From contig NZ_CP125640.1 of assembly GCF_030053155.1 (NCBI RefSeq), positions 1,054,001-1,118,000 of the forward strand: a stretch of DNA of 64,000 nt, in the 5' to 3' direction. A program made the translations under genes and the position numbers. The DNA comes from Rhizobium sp. BT03. Lineage in GTDB: Bacteria; Pseudomonadota; Alphaproteobacteria; Rhizobiales; Rhizobiaceae. Positions within the stretch are counted from its first letter, which is position 1; every line of letters starts with the position of its first letter. The notes beneath the pieces were generated by a model. The model saw only the letters and a list, made by a program, of their open reading frames with translations. It did not search any database and was not told where the DNA came from. Positions 8,746 to 17,909 of this stretch are shown in pieces.

Positions 8746-10884
8746 TCAACCTGCGAGAACGGCGAGCAACAGCAGCGCGACGATGTTGGTGATCTTGATC
8801 GCCGGGTTGACGGCGGGACCGGCGGTATCCTTGTAGGGATCGCCGACGGTATCGCCGGTGACGGAGGCCTTGTGCGCGTCCGAACCCTTCATGTGACGCA
8901 CGCCGTCCTTGTCGACGAAACCGTCTTCGAAGCTCTTCTTGGCATTGTCCCAGGCGCCGCCGCCCGATGTCATCGAGATAGCGACGAAGAGGCCGTTGAT
9001 GATGACGCCGAGCAGCGATGCGCCGAGGGCGGCAAAGGCGGAGGCCTTGGAGCCGGAGATGAGAAGCACGCCGAAATAGACGACGATCGGCGCCAGCACC
9101 GGCAGCAGCGACGGCACGATCATCTCGCGGATGGCAGCCTTGGTCAGAATGTCGACCGCCCTGCCGTAATCCGGCTTTTCCGTGCCCTGCATGATGCCGG
9201 GCTTTTCCTTGAACTGACGGCGGACTTCCTCGACGATCGCGCCGGCCGCACGGCCGACGGCGGTCATCGCGATGCCGCCGAAGAGGTAGGGAATGAGACC
9301 GCCAAAGATCAATCCCGCCACCACGTAAGGGTTGGAAAGATCGAAGGAAATTTCACCGATGCCGACGAAATAAGGGAACTTGTCGCCATTCGCCGCAAAA
9401 TATTTGAGGTCGTAGGAGTAGGCCGCGAAGAGAACCAGGGCCCCGAGACCGGCGGAGCCGATGGCATAACCCTTGGTGACGGCCTTGGTCGTATTGCCGA
9501 CGGCATCGAGCGCATCAGTGGATTTGCGCACCTCCGGCGGCAAATGCGCCATTTCGGCGATACCGCCGGCATTGTCCGTCACCGGTCCGAACGCGTCGAG
9601 CGCGACGATCATTCCGGCGATGCCGAGCATCGCCGTGACCGCAATGCCGGTGCCGAACAGGCCGCCGAGCTGGTAGGTGGCCAGAATGCCGCCAACGATG
9701 ACGATCGCCGGCAATGCCGTCGATTCCAGTGAGACGGCTAGGCCCTGGATGACGTTGGTGCCGTGACCGGTGACCGAGGCCTGGGCGATCGAGACGACCG
9801 GGCGCTTGCCCGTGCCAGTATAATATTCAGTGATCACCACGATCAACGCGGTGACGACGAGGCCGATAATGCCGCAGAAGAAGAGGTTCGCGCCTGATAT
9901 GTCGGCCCCTCCGACGGCGCCGAGCGAGCCCCAGCCAACGGTCAGCGAGGTGGCGGCGCCGAGACCGACGATCGACAGCAGGCCGGTGACGATGAGCCCC
10001 TTGTATAGAGCGCCCATGATCGAGCCGTTCGAGCCGAGCTTGACGAAGAAGGTGCCGATGATCGAGGTGATGATGCAGGCGCCGCAGATCGCCAGCGGAT
10101 AGATCATCGCAGACTGGAGGATCGGCGCGCCGGCAAAGAAGATCGCGGCGAGAACCATGGTGGCGACGACGGAGACCGCATAGGTCTCGAAGAGGTCGGC
10201 GGCCATGCCGGCGCAATCGCCGACATTGTCGCCGACGTTGTCGGCAATCGTTGCCGGGTTGCGCGGATCGTCCTCGGGAATGCCGGCTTCCACCTTGCCG
10301 ACGAGGTCGCCGCCGACGTCAGCGCCCTTGGTGAAGATGCCGCCGCCGAGACGGGCGAAGATCGAGATCAGCGACGCGCCGAAGCCGAGCGCCACCAGCG
10401 CATCGATGACTTCGCGCGAGCCGCTCTCATGGCCGAGGCCGAAGGTCAAAATGGTATAGTAGATGGAGACGCCGAGCAGGGCGAGGCCCGCCACCAGCAT
10501 GCCGGTGATCGCACCAGACTTGAAGGCGATGTCGAGGCCGGCGGAGAGGCTGGCGGACGCGGCTTGCGCGGTGCGCACATTGGCGCGGACGGAGACATGC
10601 ATGCCGATGAAGCCGGCAGCCCCTGATAGTACGGCGCCGATCAGGAAGCCGATCGCGGCCGTGGCGGAAAGAAGCAGCCAAGCTGCGATGAAAACAACGA
10701 CGCCGACGAGGGCAATGGTTTTGTACTGGCGCGTCAGATAGGCTTGGGCGCCCTCGCGGATATAGCCCGCGATCTCCTGCATGCGGCTATTGCCCTGATC
10801 GGCGGCAAGCACCGACCGGGTTGCCCAGGCGGCATAGACCACCGAGAGCAGACCGCATGCGATTACGCATAAAAGAATGGTCAT
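8746..10884 (-). CDS. hppA: K+-independent proton-pumping membrane pyrophosphatase
   Basis: A 712-residue integral membrane protein with about 16 helices that hydrolyses pyrophosphate to pump H+ across the inner membrane (or acidocalcisome membrane). Active-site segments are visible: [40 protein letters not shown] and [17 protein letters not shown] near the middle, and [18 protein letters not shown] at the C-terminus. The motif [17 protein letters not shown] has Lys where K+-dependent enzymes have Ala, placing it in the K+-independent class. The ATG at 10884 follows GGGAGGAAAGAG; a longer frame to 11004 is untranslated leader. It lies downstream of nusB on the same strand. Confidence 0.95.
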   Translation of the reverse strand: MTILLCVIACGLLSVVYAAWATRSVLAADQGNSRMQEIAGYIREGAQAYLTRQYKTIALVGVVVFIAAWLLLSATAAIGFLIGAVLSGAAGFIGMHVSVRANVRTAQAASASLSAGLDIAFKSGAITGMLVAGLALLGVSIYYTILTFGLGHESGSREVIDALVALGFGASLISIFARLGGGIFTKGADVGGDLVGKVEAGIPEDDPRNPATIADNVGDNVGDCAGMAADLFETYAVSVVATMVLAAIFFAGAPILQSAMIYPLAICGACIITSIIGTFFVKLGSNGSIMGALYKGLIVTGLLSIVGLGAATSLTVGWGSLGAVGGADISGANLFFCGIIGLVVTALIVVITEYYTGTGKRPVVSIAQASVTGHGTNVIQGLAVSLESTALPAIVIVGGILATYQLGGLFGTGIAVTAMLGIAGMIVALDAFGPVTDNAGGIAEMAHLPPEVRKSTDALDAVGNTTKAVTKGYAIGSAGLGALVLFAAYSYDLKYFAANGDKFPYFVGIGEISFDLSNPYVVAGLIFGGLIPYLFGGIAMTAVGRAAGAIVEEVRRQFKEKPGIMQGTEKPDYGRAVDILTKAAIREMIVPSLLPVLAPIVVYFGVLLISGSKASAFAALGASLLGVIINGLFVAISMTSGGGAWDNAKKSFEDGFVDKDGVRHMKGSDAHKASVTGDTVGDPYKDTAGPAVNPAIKITNIVALLLLAVLAG

Positions 10885-11082
10885 TTCGCTCTTTCCTCCC
10901 ATAGGCCGGAGCTCACTCCTTCTCCGGCAGATACGCCGCCGAATCGCCTTCCTCTCCACAGAAATGCCACAGCTAAGCGGTGCGGAGATTGCGTGGTCGA
11001 TCACGTGGCGTCAAGACCGCAACGGGCGAAAACCGTTGCAGTGCGAAGAAAGACTTAGGAAGATTGTTTGGCGGCTAAAGAC

Positions 11083-11565
11083 TTACTTCTTCGTCTCGCC
11101 ACGAACCTGCTTGGCAATGCGGTCGAGCACCGCATTGACGAGCTTCGGCTCGTCGTCGTCGAAGAAGGCCTGGGCGATCTCGACATATTCGGTGACGATG
11201 ACCGCCACCGGGACGTCCTTGCGGTCGGTGATCTCGAAGACGCCGGCGCGCAGGATGGCGCGCACGGTGCTGTCGAGGCGCGACAAGGCCCAGTCATCCT
11301 GAAGAGCTGCGGCAATCAGCGGATCGAGACGGGTCTGATCGCGCACGACGCCGGAAACGATCGACCGGAACCAGCCGGCATCGGCCTTCAGATAGGTCGC
11401 GCCGTCGAGTTCCTGGCCAAGACGGTGCGCCTCGTATTCGGCGACGATTTCCAGGACGCCGGTGCCGCCGACATCCATCTGATACAGTGCCTGAACGGCA
11501 GCAAGACGGGCAGCACCCCGCTGGTTTGCAGTCTTGACCGGCCGTTCCGTCTTGTCGTCGTTCAT
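11083..11565 (-). CDS. nusB: Transcription antitermination factor NusB
   Basis: A 160-residue all-helical RNA-binding protein. It shows the family N-terminus [18 protein letters not shown] and the C-terminal signature [21 protein letters not shown] followed by [23 protein letters not shown]. NusB with S10 (NusE) binds boxA RNA and drives rRNA antitermination. It starts 3 bases after the ribH stop codon, so it is translated from the ribH-nusB message, as in most bacteria. About 60 bases downstream a stem (11018-11039, GCAACGG/CCGTTGC on the minus strand) could be a weak terminator before hppA. Confidence 0.95.
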   Translation of the reverse strand: MNDDKTERPVKTANQRGAARLAAVQALYQMDVGGTGVLEIVAEYEAHRLGQELDGATYLKADAGWFRSIVSGVVRDQTRLDPLIAAALQDDWALSRLDSTVRAILRAGVFEITDRKDVPVAVIVTEYVEIAQAFFDDDEPKLVNAVLDRIAKQVRGETKK

Positions 11566-11568
11566 TCG

Positions 11569-12024
11569 TTATGCACCCAGTTTCTGCTTCAGCTCGATCA
11601 TCGTCAGAGCCGCGCGGGCGGCAAATCCGCCCTTGTCCTTGTCCGAGCGGCGCGCGCGCGCCCAGGCCTGTTCGTCATTTTCCACGGTCAGAATGCCGTT
11701 GCCGATGGCAAGCGACTCGCTGACCGCAAGATCCATCAAAGCGCGCGAGGATTCGTTCGACACGATATCGAAGTGATAGGTCTCGCCGCGAATGACCATG
11801 CCGAGAGCGACATAGCCATCATAATGCGTTCCGCCATTGTCGTCTCCATCGAGCGACATGGCAATCGCCGCCGGAATTTCCAGTGCGCCGGGAACCGTGA
11901 CGACCTCGAAGGTGGCGCCGGCCTGCTCCAACGCGAAGGTCGCGCCTTCGAGCAGGGCGTCGGCCATGTCGTCGTAGAAGCGGGCCTCAACGATCAAAAT
12001 ATGGGGAGCGGTCTCTCTCGGCAT
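11569..12024 (-). CDS. ribH: 6,7-dimethyl-8-ribityllumazine synthase
   Basis: A 151-residue enzyme for the penultimate riboflavin step, joining 5-amino-6-ribitylaminouracil with dihydroxybutanone phosphate; the family forms pentamers or 60-mers. Visible motifs are [20 protein letters not shown], the [11 protein letters not shown] loop, [18 protein letters not shown] (with the catalytic His) and [14 protein letters not shown]. It would normally follow ribE in one operon. Here ribE lies 8.8 kb away with opposite-strand genes between, so ribH-nusB must have their own promoter in the gap to its right. Confidence 0.95.
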   Translation of the reverse strand: MPRETAPHILIVEARFYDDMADALLEGATFALEQAGATFEVVTVPGALEIPAAIAMSLDGDDNGGTHYDGYVALGMVIRGETYHFDIVSNESSRALMDLAVSESLAIGNGILTVENDEQAWARARRSDKDKGGFAARAALTMIELKQKLGA

Positions 12025-12367
12025 GGTTCACCTTCGTTTTGTGGGGCGTTTTCCACTCGGCAGCCCGCGGTCAAAACATGCCTTCATCAGAATGGCAAGC
12101 ACTTTCGCCCGATGCCGCAGCGCCAAAGACGAAATATCCGCAAGGGGATAGCCGCACCACGACCGCACGGCTCGGCAGGCCTTTCGAACCAGTTTTTCCG
12201 CATGCCTGGAAAACGGCAATTCGAAGGCGGATTTCATGAACAATTCTTAATGCGTTTTCAGTGGCTTAACCTATTGAATCGCGAGGAGGAGAACGCCAAT
12301 TCCATGTCGTGACAGACGATCCCCTGCAACGACAGCCGACCGTCAAAGCAGATGAAAGGATATAATC
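12025..12367. other. Intergenic region upstream of ribH, left edge of the inserted gene island
   Basis: The 343 bases hold no gene I can support. They must contain the promoter of ribH-nusB (leftward) and of the small secreted protein gene (rightward). A 71-codon leftward frame ending 3 bases before ribH has no recognisable features. I saw no conserved FMN riboswitch core. Confidence 0.4.
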
Positions 12368-12727
12368 ATGAACCGCGTTGTCACTCTCACCATCGCTGCA
12401 GCCCTCTCCTCCCTCGCATTTGCCGGCGTCAGCCGGGCCGAAAGCCTCGGAATGAACACTGCCCAAGGCATCGAGCAAACTCTCAGGACCTTCCACGGCA
12501 ATGATTTCAACGTCGAGCAGGTCCATAACTGGCGCAACCTCGACGACGAGAGCACCGGGCCGCGCTCGGCGCCGGAACGATCCGGCCAGGCCGTTCACGC
12601 CATCCAGGCCTCAATCGACGCCAACAGGTCGCTGGCCCGTCGGCTCAACAACGAAGGCGTCGACGTCCGCAACATCGTCAATGCCGAACAGGCAGCCGAC
12701 GGAAGCCTGACCTTCTACGTCCGCTGA
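12368..12727 (+). CDS. Small secreted protein of unknown function
   Basis: A 119-residue protein with a signal peptide (MNRVVTLTIAAALSSLAFAG, cleavage near SRAES). The mature ~96 residues are polar, without Cys, and include NDFNVEQVHNWRNLD and a C-terminal ADGSLTFYVR. I do not recognise a domain; the size and pattern suit a periplasmic protein. The ATG at 12368 follows GAAAGGATATAATC. It is the first gene of the plus-strand block between ribH and ribE. Confidence 0.75.
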   Translation: MNRVVTLTIAAALSSLAFAGVSRAESLGMNTAQGIEQTLRTFHGNDFNVEQVHNWRNLDDESTGPRSAPERSGQAVHAIQASIDANRSLARRLNNEGVDVRNIVNAEQAADGSLTFYVR

Positions 12728-12902
12728 CGCGTCGGCGCATCGCGTCCCTTTCGGGGCGCGGCGCTCAAAGCATGGGCGGCGGTCTCCTCTCCGCCCATGC
12801 CTTCTCCGCCATGCCTTTCTCGGCTTATGTCGTGGATTTTCCAGAAAACCATTGAATTTTCCCAGGCGATGATGGTTTCTCTTCCTGCAACAGGAGGACA
12901 TC

Positions 12903-13406
12903 ATGGCTAGGGAATCGAAGGCGGTGATCAATATCGCCGATCTCAAGCTCGACCATTGGAAACAGGGCACGCTCTATGAAAGCGTCGACACTTCGTTCGG
13001 CACCCTTCTTGGCTTGACCGGCCTCGGCATCAGCTACAACGAGGTGCCGCCGGGCAAATCCGGCTGCCCCTTCCACAACCATCATGTCGAAGACGAGCTT
13101 TTTTACGTGATATCGGGCACCGGCGAATACCGCTTCGGCGACGAGCGCGATGCGATCAGGGCGGGAGACGTGCTCGGCGCGCCGGCCGGCGGCCCGGAAA
13201 CGGCGCACCAGATCCTCAACACAGGCACGGCTCCCCTCGTCTATCTCGGCATCTCGACGATGGCGAAGACCGAGATCGTCGAATATCCCGATTCCGGAAA
13301 GTTTCTCGCCAAGACGAACAGGGGCGATAGCAAACCTCAGCGCTTCCGCCATATCGGCCGGCCGGAAAGCGATCTCGATTATTGGGACGGCGAGCCCGGC
13401 GCCTGA
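12903..13406 (+). CDS. Cupin domain protein
   Basis: A 167-residue protein with a single cupin barrel. Cupin motif 1 is visible as PFHNHHVEDELFYVISGTGEY (His-His-Glu metal ligands), and the inter-motif strand and motif 2 as VLGAPAGGPETAHQILNTG. The substrate is unknown; such small cupins include isomerases, dioxygenases and binding proteins. A strong ribosome binding site, CAGGAGGA, precedes the ATG. It is followed after 10 bases by a GNAT acetyltransferase gene, so the two are probably co-transcribed. Confidence 0.88.
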   Translation: MARESKAVINIADLKLDHWKQGTLYESVDTSFGTLLGLTGLGISYNEVPPGKSGCPFHNHHVEDELFYVISGTGEYRFGDERDAIRAGDVLGAPAGGPETAHQILNTGTAPLVYLGISTMAKTEIVEYPDSGKFLAKTNRGDSKPQRFRHIGRPESDLDYWDGEPGA

Positions 13407-13416
13407 AGGACCCGAT

Positions 13417-13932
13417 ATGACCGACATCCCGACCCTCGAAACCGAGCGGCTGACGCTCCGCCCTCACCGCCTCGACGATTTCGAGGCGCATGCGGCACTC
13501 TGGGCGGACGAACATGTGGTTCGCTTCATCAGCGGCATCCCCTCGACGCGCGAGCAGAGCTGGAGCCGCCTGCTGCGGATTGCCGGGATGTGGCACCATA
13601 TGGGCTTCGGCTTTCTTGCGATCGAGGAAAAGGCGAGCGGCCGGTTCATCGGCGAAGCGGGCTTCATGGAATCGCGCCGCGAGATGGAACCGTCGATCGA
13701 GGGGACCATGGAACTCGGCTGGGCGCTGATGCCCTCGGCGCATGGCCGCGGTTATGCCACCGAGGCGCTGACCGCGCTGATCGGCTGGGCGGAGCGCTAT
13801 TTCCCGGGAAAGCCGATGAGCTGCATCATCAGCCCGGAGAACCGGGCCTCGCTCAGGGTCGCAGCCAAGCTCGGTTTCCGCGAGATCACGCGCACGCAGT
13901 ATAACGGCGAGATTATTCAGTTTTCGAGGTAG
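13417..13932 (+). CDS. GNAT family N-acetyltransferase (RimJ/RimL-like)
   Basis: A 171-residue acetyltransferase. It begins with the RimJ/RimL-like TLETERLTLRPHRLDDFEAH and has the acetyl-CoA binding region WALMPSAHGRGYATEALTAL (motif A, Q/RxxGxG/A as HGRGYA) and the final IISPENRASLRVAAKLGFR helix. The substrate cannot be deduced. I start at the ATG at 13417, 10 bases after the cupin stop, because the fold begins there; earlier in-frame codons lie inside the cupin gene. Confidence 0.88.
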   Translation: MTDIPTLETERLTLRPHRLDDFEAHAALWADEHVVRFISGIPSTREQSWSRLLRIAGMWHHMGFGFLAIEEKASGRFIGEAGFMESRREMEPSIEGTMELGWALMPSAHGRGYATEALTALIGWAERYFPGKPMSCIISPENRASLRVAAKLGFREITRTQYNGEIIQFSR

Positions 13933-14059
13933 GGAATCCGCCAGGTGGGCAGCGCAGTGCGCGCCGTTGCGGGCTTGCTGACCCTTGCCGCCTAACCAAC
14001 AGCAACATCAGGTCAAACAAAAGCATGTCGACGACCTCGGCTTGCGGCACCCGACTTCA

Positions 14060-14084
14060 TCCCCGGATGGGTCCGGGCTTTTTC
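14060..14084 (+). terminator. Possible terminator upstream of the orphan gene
   Basis: A short CCCGGA/TCCGGG stem with a 4-base loop is followed by CTTTTTC. It may end transcription of the cupin-GNAT pair before the orphan gene at 14178. The stem is short, so this is tentative. Confidence 0.45.
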
Positions 14085-14177
14085 ACCTGCTACGCGCAAG
14101 GAACGCGCTTTAGGGTCGTGACAGAGGCAGATACCTTCGTCCCCTTGCGCCCCATCCATAAGAGGCTGATCACAAAT

Positions 14178-14984
14178 ATGACCATTTTCATTGTTTGCCA
14201 TAAGGATTTGCCGAGCTACCCTCCTCCCGAGGGCTCGAAAATCATATGGCTCAATTCCAAACCTCCTTTGGAAAACAAGGGTATGGACGTCATTGCCGGT
14301 TATGATTTTTTCAGCGAGCCGGAGGAGCTTCACGCGAAATTGTCAGGATCGCTAGGAACGATCGTCATTGCAAAAGTCGTTTCGGAAGAATCAGCAAAAC
14401 CTCGAAACATTACCATCTGGCAGTATCGTAAATTTCTAACACGACTGAAAATCGGAACGCCGAATCCCGAATATCCTGGGATGAATACGGCGACTTCAGA
14501 AGAAGTAGAAATCACGAGACCGGAGGACCCGGAATTTTTTCCAGAAAGTTTCTTCCTACCTCGGCCGTTAAATCTCCACAACATATCTCAGCACTATGCA
14601 CGCTTCCACAATATTGTTGACTTCCTGAGATATACAGCGTTTGCAATCGAAGCAAGCACTATAACCCAAGCCGAAGCTTTGCATTTTTTTAATTCCAGCA
14701 CTTTCGTTCCTGGAGGCATTGAACTCGGCACGTACCCGACGGACTGGTGGCTGGATACTTTTGTGCGCATGGTGGCGCCGTCTTTTGAATTTGCGAAACG
14801 ATATCAACCGTTTCAAGCCGAAGATCCGGTGCAGAAACGTGCGATCTCATTTTGCCAGGAGCGTCTGGGAAGCTATCTTCTCATCAAACGGATAGCCGAA
14901 CTCTACGGCAATACTCTACCAGGATCCTTGTTCGGAGATATAGCTACCGTATCGAATGATGGGCTCTATAGAAGCGGTACCTAA
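14178..14984 (+). CDS. Unknown protein, possibly polysaccharide-related, foreign composition
   Basis: A 268-residue protein without signal peptide or membrane segment. It starts MTIFIVCHKDLPSYPPP and has an ITIWQYRKFLTRL segment, which loosely recalls glycosyltransferase-like proteins of capsule clusters (a HK near the start, then a YR-phi-phi motif). I do not recognise a defined family. The coding sequence is noticeably richer in A/T than its neighbours and uses codons such as AAA, AAT and ATA freely, which suggests recent transfer. I chose the ATG at 14178; a longer frame to 14025 reads through a possible terminator. Its position before a glycosyltransferase and rmlCBDA suggests a surface-sugar role. 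Confidence 0.65.
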   Translation: MTIFIVCHKDLPSYPPPEGSKIIWLNSKPPLENKGMDVIAGYDFFSEPEELHAKLSGSLGTIVIAKVVSEESAKPRNITIWQYRKFLTRLKIGTPNPEYPGMNTATSEEVEITRPEDPEFFPESFFLPRPLNLHNISQHYARFHNIVDFLRYTAFAIEASTITQAEALHFFNSSTFVPGGIELGTYPTDWWLDTFVRMVAPSFEFAKRYQPFQAEDPVQKRAISFCQERLGSYLLIKRIAELYGNTLPGSLFGDIATVSNDGLYRSGT

Positions 14985-15323
14985 AACCGAGGCGGCCCAA
15001 TTCCAGACGCAACATCGCAACTCTTTGCGATACTGGTAGCAGAAGCGGCTGAGCCAACAAAGCCGGCTGGAGCATGACGCCGAAAAGTGAGTGCAGCTTT
15101 CTCAAATCATGCTCTAATTCCTCAATGGAGAACAGGATTCAGATCTTAGGCCGATCCGGCCTGAGATCATCCCGGTCTAGAACTCTCCCGCCAGGCTGAA
15201 ACGCGACAGTTCTGCGAACAGTGTGGCGCAAGCTTCACCTCAAATAGTAGGCACCAAACAGGCTCGAATTGCCGTTCTGCGGATTGCCCATGCAGACGGT
15301 CGCCATTCGCGAAGGACAATACC
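14985..15323. other. Intergenic region before the glycosyltransferase-rml operon
   Basis: No gene is supported in these 339 bases. They contain one copy of a ~110-bp dispersed repeat (15070-15183) and then about 140 bases that should carry the promoter of the glycosyltransferase-rmlCBDA operon. The last bases supply GAAGGA as ribosome binding site for a TTG start. Confidence 0.5.
15070..15183 (+). repeat. Dispersed ~110-bp repeat, copy A
   Basis: This stretch shares an ordered set of blocks with 28743-28852 and, inverted, with 32527-32648: AGCATGA.GCCGAAAAGTG, then ATCATGCTCTA, an A/T-rich link, and a palindrome around GGCCGATCCGGCC. In this copy the terminal palindrome arms have decayed (AGATCTTAGG / CCTGAGATCAT). 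Its function is unknown. Confidence 0.75.
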
Positions 15324-17300
15324 TTGACGATCAATCAGCCCATTTCTTCTTTGCCGGCCGGTCTTCCCGATCTGGCGCTTCTCACGGAGAAAGCGGCCGG
15401 CACGGGATCCGTCATTATCTATCAGCCTTATCTCGATCCTTCGCAGCGCAGCCAGCTCGACGCGGCGGCCATGCCGTTGGACATCTCGTTCAATACGCAG
15501 GCGACGACCCGCGAATATGAACTCTTCCTCACCCTGCATCAGCATCACGAGGCGATCGGTCTCGGCGACGACGTGTTCTGGGGGCTGCTTTCGAGCAAAT
15601 TCGAGATGAAGTCGGTGACGAGCTTCCCGTCCTTCGTCACGGAAGCGGAAAAGGCCAGGGCGGAAGGTGCGGACGCCTATCTTTACAATCCGCTGATCGG
15701 CCACGCGGCGATCTACAGCAACGTCTGGGAACATTCGCTGCTTGGCGGTCATCCCGGCATGGAGCCGATCTTCCTGCATCTCCAGGAGCTCGGCTATCCG
15801 ATCGCGCCGCCGCAGGACAAGATTGCCTTCCTGTTCTGCAACTATTTCTGCGGCAACCGGAAATTCTGGTCCGGCTATTTCGCTTTTTGCGAACGTATTC
15901 TCGAATCGCTGGAAAACCAGGCGCGCGCCGGCACGGCGGCGGGTGCTGCCTATGCCGGTACGGCCAATTATTCACGCGATGCCAACGCGAAGATGCGCCC
16001 CTTCGTGATCGAGCGTCTGCTCGGCCTTTATGTCCAGCAGGCTATCGCCTCCGGATTGAAGATCGCCGCCTTCGTGCCGACCCTTGCCGATTTCGAATGG
16101 AAGTTCGGTGTCCGCCTCGGCCGGATGCTGCATGGCCTCTTCGCCGCCAAGGAAGCCTTTCTGCGGAGCCGTGAAGATGCTCTCCTGACCGCGTGGCAGC
16201 AAGGCCGCCAGCCGCTCATCAAGCAGCCGCATCTGATCTGGGGAGCCGATGATCCGCCCGCCTGGATGCCGCGCGGCCAATTTATCGGCGGCCGCGAATT
16301 GACGCGCGCCTATGCTGCGCAGGCTTCCGGCGCCTCTCCGGTGCCGCAGCAGCCGGAAAGGACGGAAAGGCCCGCTATACCGGCCGCGCCGAAAATCGAG
16401 CAGCCGCTCCGCAGCGCATTGCAGCCCTTTGCCGGCGGATGGCAGGCACACAAGGACCGTCATTGCATCTGGATCGTGACGCCCGACAACTACAATCACA
16501 GCCACGCCTTCAACGAAGTCGCGCTCGGCCTGCAGGGCGCCTTCGAGGAACTCGGCGGCTCGGCGCCGATCACCCGCGACATGAACGCATTCGCCGGCCG
16601 TGCGCCGATCATCTACGGCGGCAACCTTCTCGCTCCCGAAGTCCTCAGCCATCTGCCGAAGGACAGCGTCGTCATCAATCTCGAGCAGGTGTCCGAAGAA
16701 AGCAGCTGGATCAATTCGCGTTACACCTCGATCCTGAAATCGCTTCCGGTTCTCGACTACAGCCCGCGCAACCGGGAAAACCTCGCCGCCAAGGGCATCG
16801 ATCACGCCGGCGTGCTCGAAATCGGCTATAGCCGCTGCCTCAGCCAGATAACCCACGCCGCCGTCAAAGATATCGACGTGCTCTTCTACGGCTCGATGAA
16901 CGAACGCCGCCACCATATCCTGAAGACGCTGAAGGACAGCGGGCTCAAGGTCGCGCACCTCTTCAACATCTATGGTGCGGAACGCGATGCGGCGATTGCC
17001 CGTTCCAAGATCGTGATCAACATCCATCATTATGCGAGCGGCGTCTTCGAGATCGTGCGCATTTCCTATCTGCTCGCCAATCGCGTCTGCGTGCTGACGG
17101 AAGGCGACATCCGCGATCCGGACCTCCAGTCCTTCATCGGCGGCTTGGCAATCGAGCCCTATGACGACATGATCGGGCGCTGCTACAAGCTGATCGCCGA
17201 TGCCGACGAGCGCGACGCCATTGCCGCGGCAGGCCTTGCCGCCATGCGGAGCCGTTCGCAGGCAGAGATGCTGATGAGCGTCATGAAAGCAGGCGCCTGA
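15324..17300 (+). CDS. Two-part glycosyltransferase of the surface polysaccharide island
   Basis: A 658-residue protein. The C-terminal part (about 375-658) reads as a GT-B-like glycosyltransferase: WIVTPDNYNHSHAFNEVALG, then DIDVLFYGSMNERRHHIL, an IARSKIVINIHHY segment and FEIVRISYLLANRVCVLTE. The N-terminal part (about 1-330) has a separate fold with FWGLLSSKFEMKS and a DAYLYNPLIGHAAIYSN segment, seen to my knowledge in polysaccharide-cluster proteins of uncertain activity. A Pro/Ala-rich linker (about 335-370) joins them. The start codon is TTG after GAAGGACAAT. The gene ends 24 bases before rmlC, so it probably uses dTDP-rhamnose or builds the glycan that receives it. Confidence 0.8.
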   Translation: MTINQPISSLPAGLPDLALLTEKAAGTGSVIIYQPYLDPSQRSQLDAAAMPLDISFNTQATTREYELFLTLHQHHEAIGLGDDVFWGLLSSKFEMKSVTSFPSFVTEAEKARAEGADAYLYNPLIGHAAIYSNVWEHSLLGGHPGMEPIFLHLQELGYPIAPPQDKIAFLFCNYFCGNRKFWSGYFAFCERILESLENQARAGTAAGAAYAGTANYSRDANAKMRPFVIERLLGLYVQQAIASGLKIAAFVPTLADFEWKFGVRLGRMLHGLFAAKEAFLRSREDALLTAWQQGRQPLIKQPHLIWGADDPPAWMPRGQFIGGRELTRAYAAQASGASPVPQQPERTERPAIPAAPKIEQPLRSALQPFAGGWQAHKDRHCIWIVTPDNYNHSHAFNEVALGLQGAFEELGGSAPITRDMNAFAGRAPIIYGGNLLAPEVLSHLPKDSVVINLEQVSEESSWINSRYTSILKSLPVLDYSPRNRENLAAKGIDHAGVLEIGYSRCLSQITHAAVKDIDVLFYGSMNERRHHILKTLKDSGLKVAHLFNIYGAERDAAIARSKIVINIHHYASGVFEIVRISYLLANRVCVLTEGDIRDPDLQSFIGGLAIEPYDDMIGRCYKLIADADERDAIAAAGLAAMRSRSQAEMLMSVMKAGA

Positions 17301-17324
17301 TGAAGGCCGCAGAAAAGGCACGTC

Positions 17325-17903
17325 ATGCAAATTGAGACCGCAGCCATCGAGGGCATCGTTGCAATCACCCCGCCACGTTTCGGCGATCACCGCGGCTACT
17401 TCTCCGAGGTCTTCAAGGATGCTTGGTTCCGGGAAAATGTGGCCGACGTCACGTTCGTCCAGGACAATGAATCGCTTTCTGCGCAGGCCGGCACCGTCCG
17501 GGGGCTGCATTTCCAGATCCCGCCCTTCGCACAGGGCAAGCTGGTGCGCTGCCTTGCCGGCCGGATCATGGATGTCGTCGTCGATATCCGCGAGGGATCG
17601 CCGAGCTTCGGCAAATGGCTCTCTCAGGAGCTCTCGCCGGAAACCGGCAAGCAGCTCTGGATACCGGCCGGTTTCGCACACGGATTCGTAACGATCGAAC
17701 CGAACAGCGTCATCAGCTACAAGGTAACCGCCCCCTACAGCCCGCAGCATGATCGGGGCATCGCGTGGAACGATCCGGCGATCGGCATTCGCTGGCCCTT
17801 CGATGAGGGAGACATGGTATCATCAGACAAGGACAAGACGTTGCCGCGGCTCGCCGATCTGCCAGATCATTTTTCCTATTCAACACAGCAACCCCAGGAT
17901 TGA
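17325..17903 (+). CDS. rfbC: dTDP-4-dehydrorhamnose 3,5-epimerase
   Basis: A 192-residue cupin-fold epimerase, third step of dTDP-L-rhamnose synthesis. Characteristic segments are FGDHRGYFSEVF (substrate-binding Arg), VRGLHFQIPPFAQGKLVR (active-site His) and FAHGFVTIEPNSVISYKVT followed by the Tyr-containing APYSPQHDRGIAWNDP. It is the first of four contiguous rhamnose genes (order C, B, D, A) with gaps of 6, 1 and 9 bases, so they form one operon with the upstream glycosyltransferase. Confidence 0.95.
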   Translation: MQIETAAIEGIVAITPPRFGDHRGYFSEVFKDAWFRENVADVTFVQDNESLSAQAGTVRGLHFQIPPFAQGKLVRCLAGRIMDVVVDIREGSPSFGKWLSQELSPETGKQLWIPAGFAHGFVTIEPNSVISYKVTAPYSPQHDRGIAWNDPAIGIRWPFDEGDMVSSDKDKTLPRLADLPDHFSYSTQQPQD

Positions 17904-17909
17904 TCGACG

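Noticed and set aside
10885..11082. Possible riboswitch or small RNA between nusB and hppA
   Set aside because: Only a 7-bp stem (11018-11039) is visible; it could be a weak terminator. No conserved riboswitch core was recognised.
12028..12243. 71-codon leftward frame immediately upstream of ribH
   Set aside because: The position, ending 3 bases before the ribH ATG, is tempting for a leader or coupled gene, but the product has no family features and no convincing ribosome binding site. Conservation across strains would be needed to revive it.
12760..12800. GC-rich inverted repeats after the small secreted protein gene
   Set aside because: A CATGGGCGG/CCGCCCATG stem is present but no T tract follows, so I did not call it a terminator; it may be chance in GC-rich DNA.
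14025..14177. Upstream N-terminal extension of the orphan gene (51 extra codons)
   Set aside because: It passes through a possible terminator and has a different base composition from the rest of the gene; the ATG at 14178 starts a clean hydrophobic strand.
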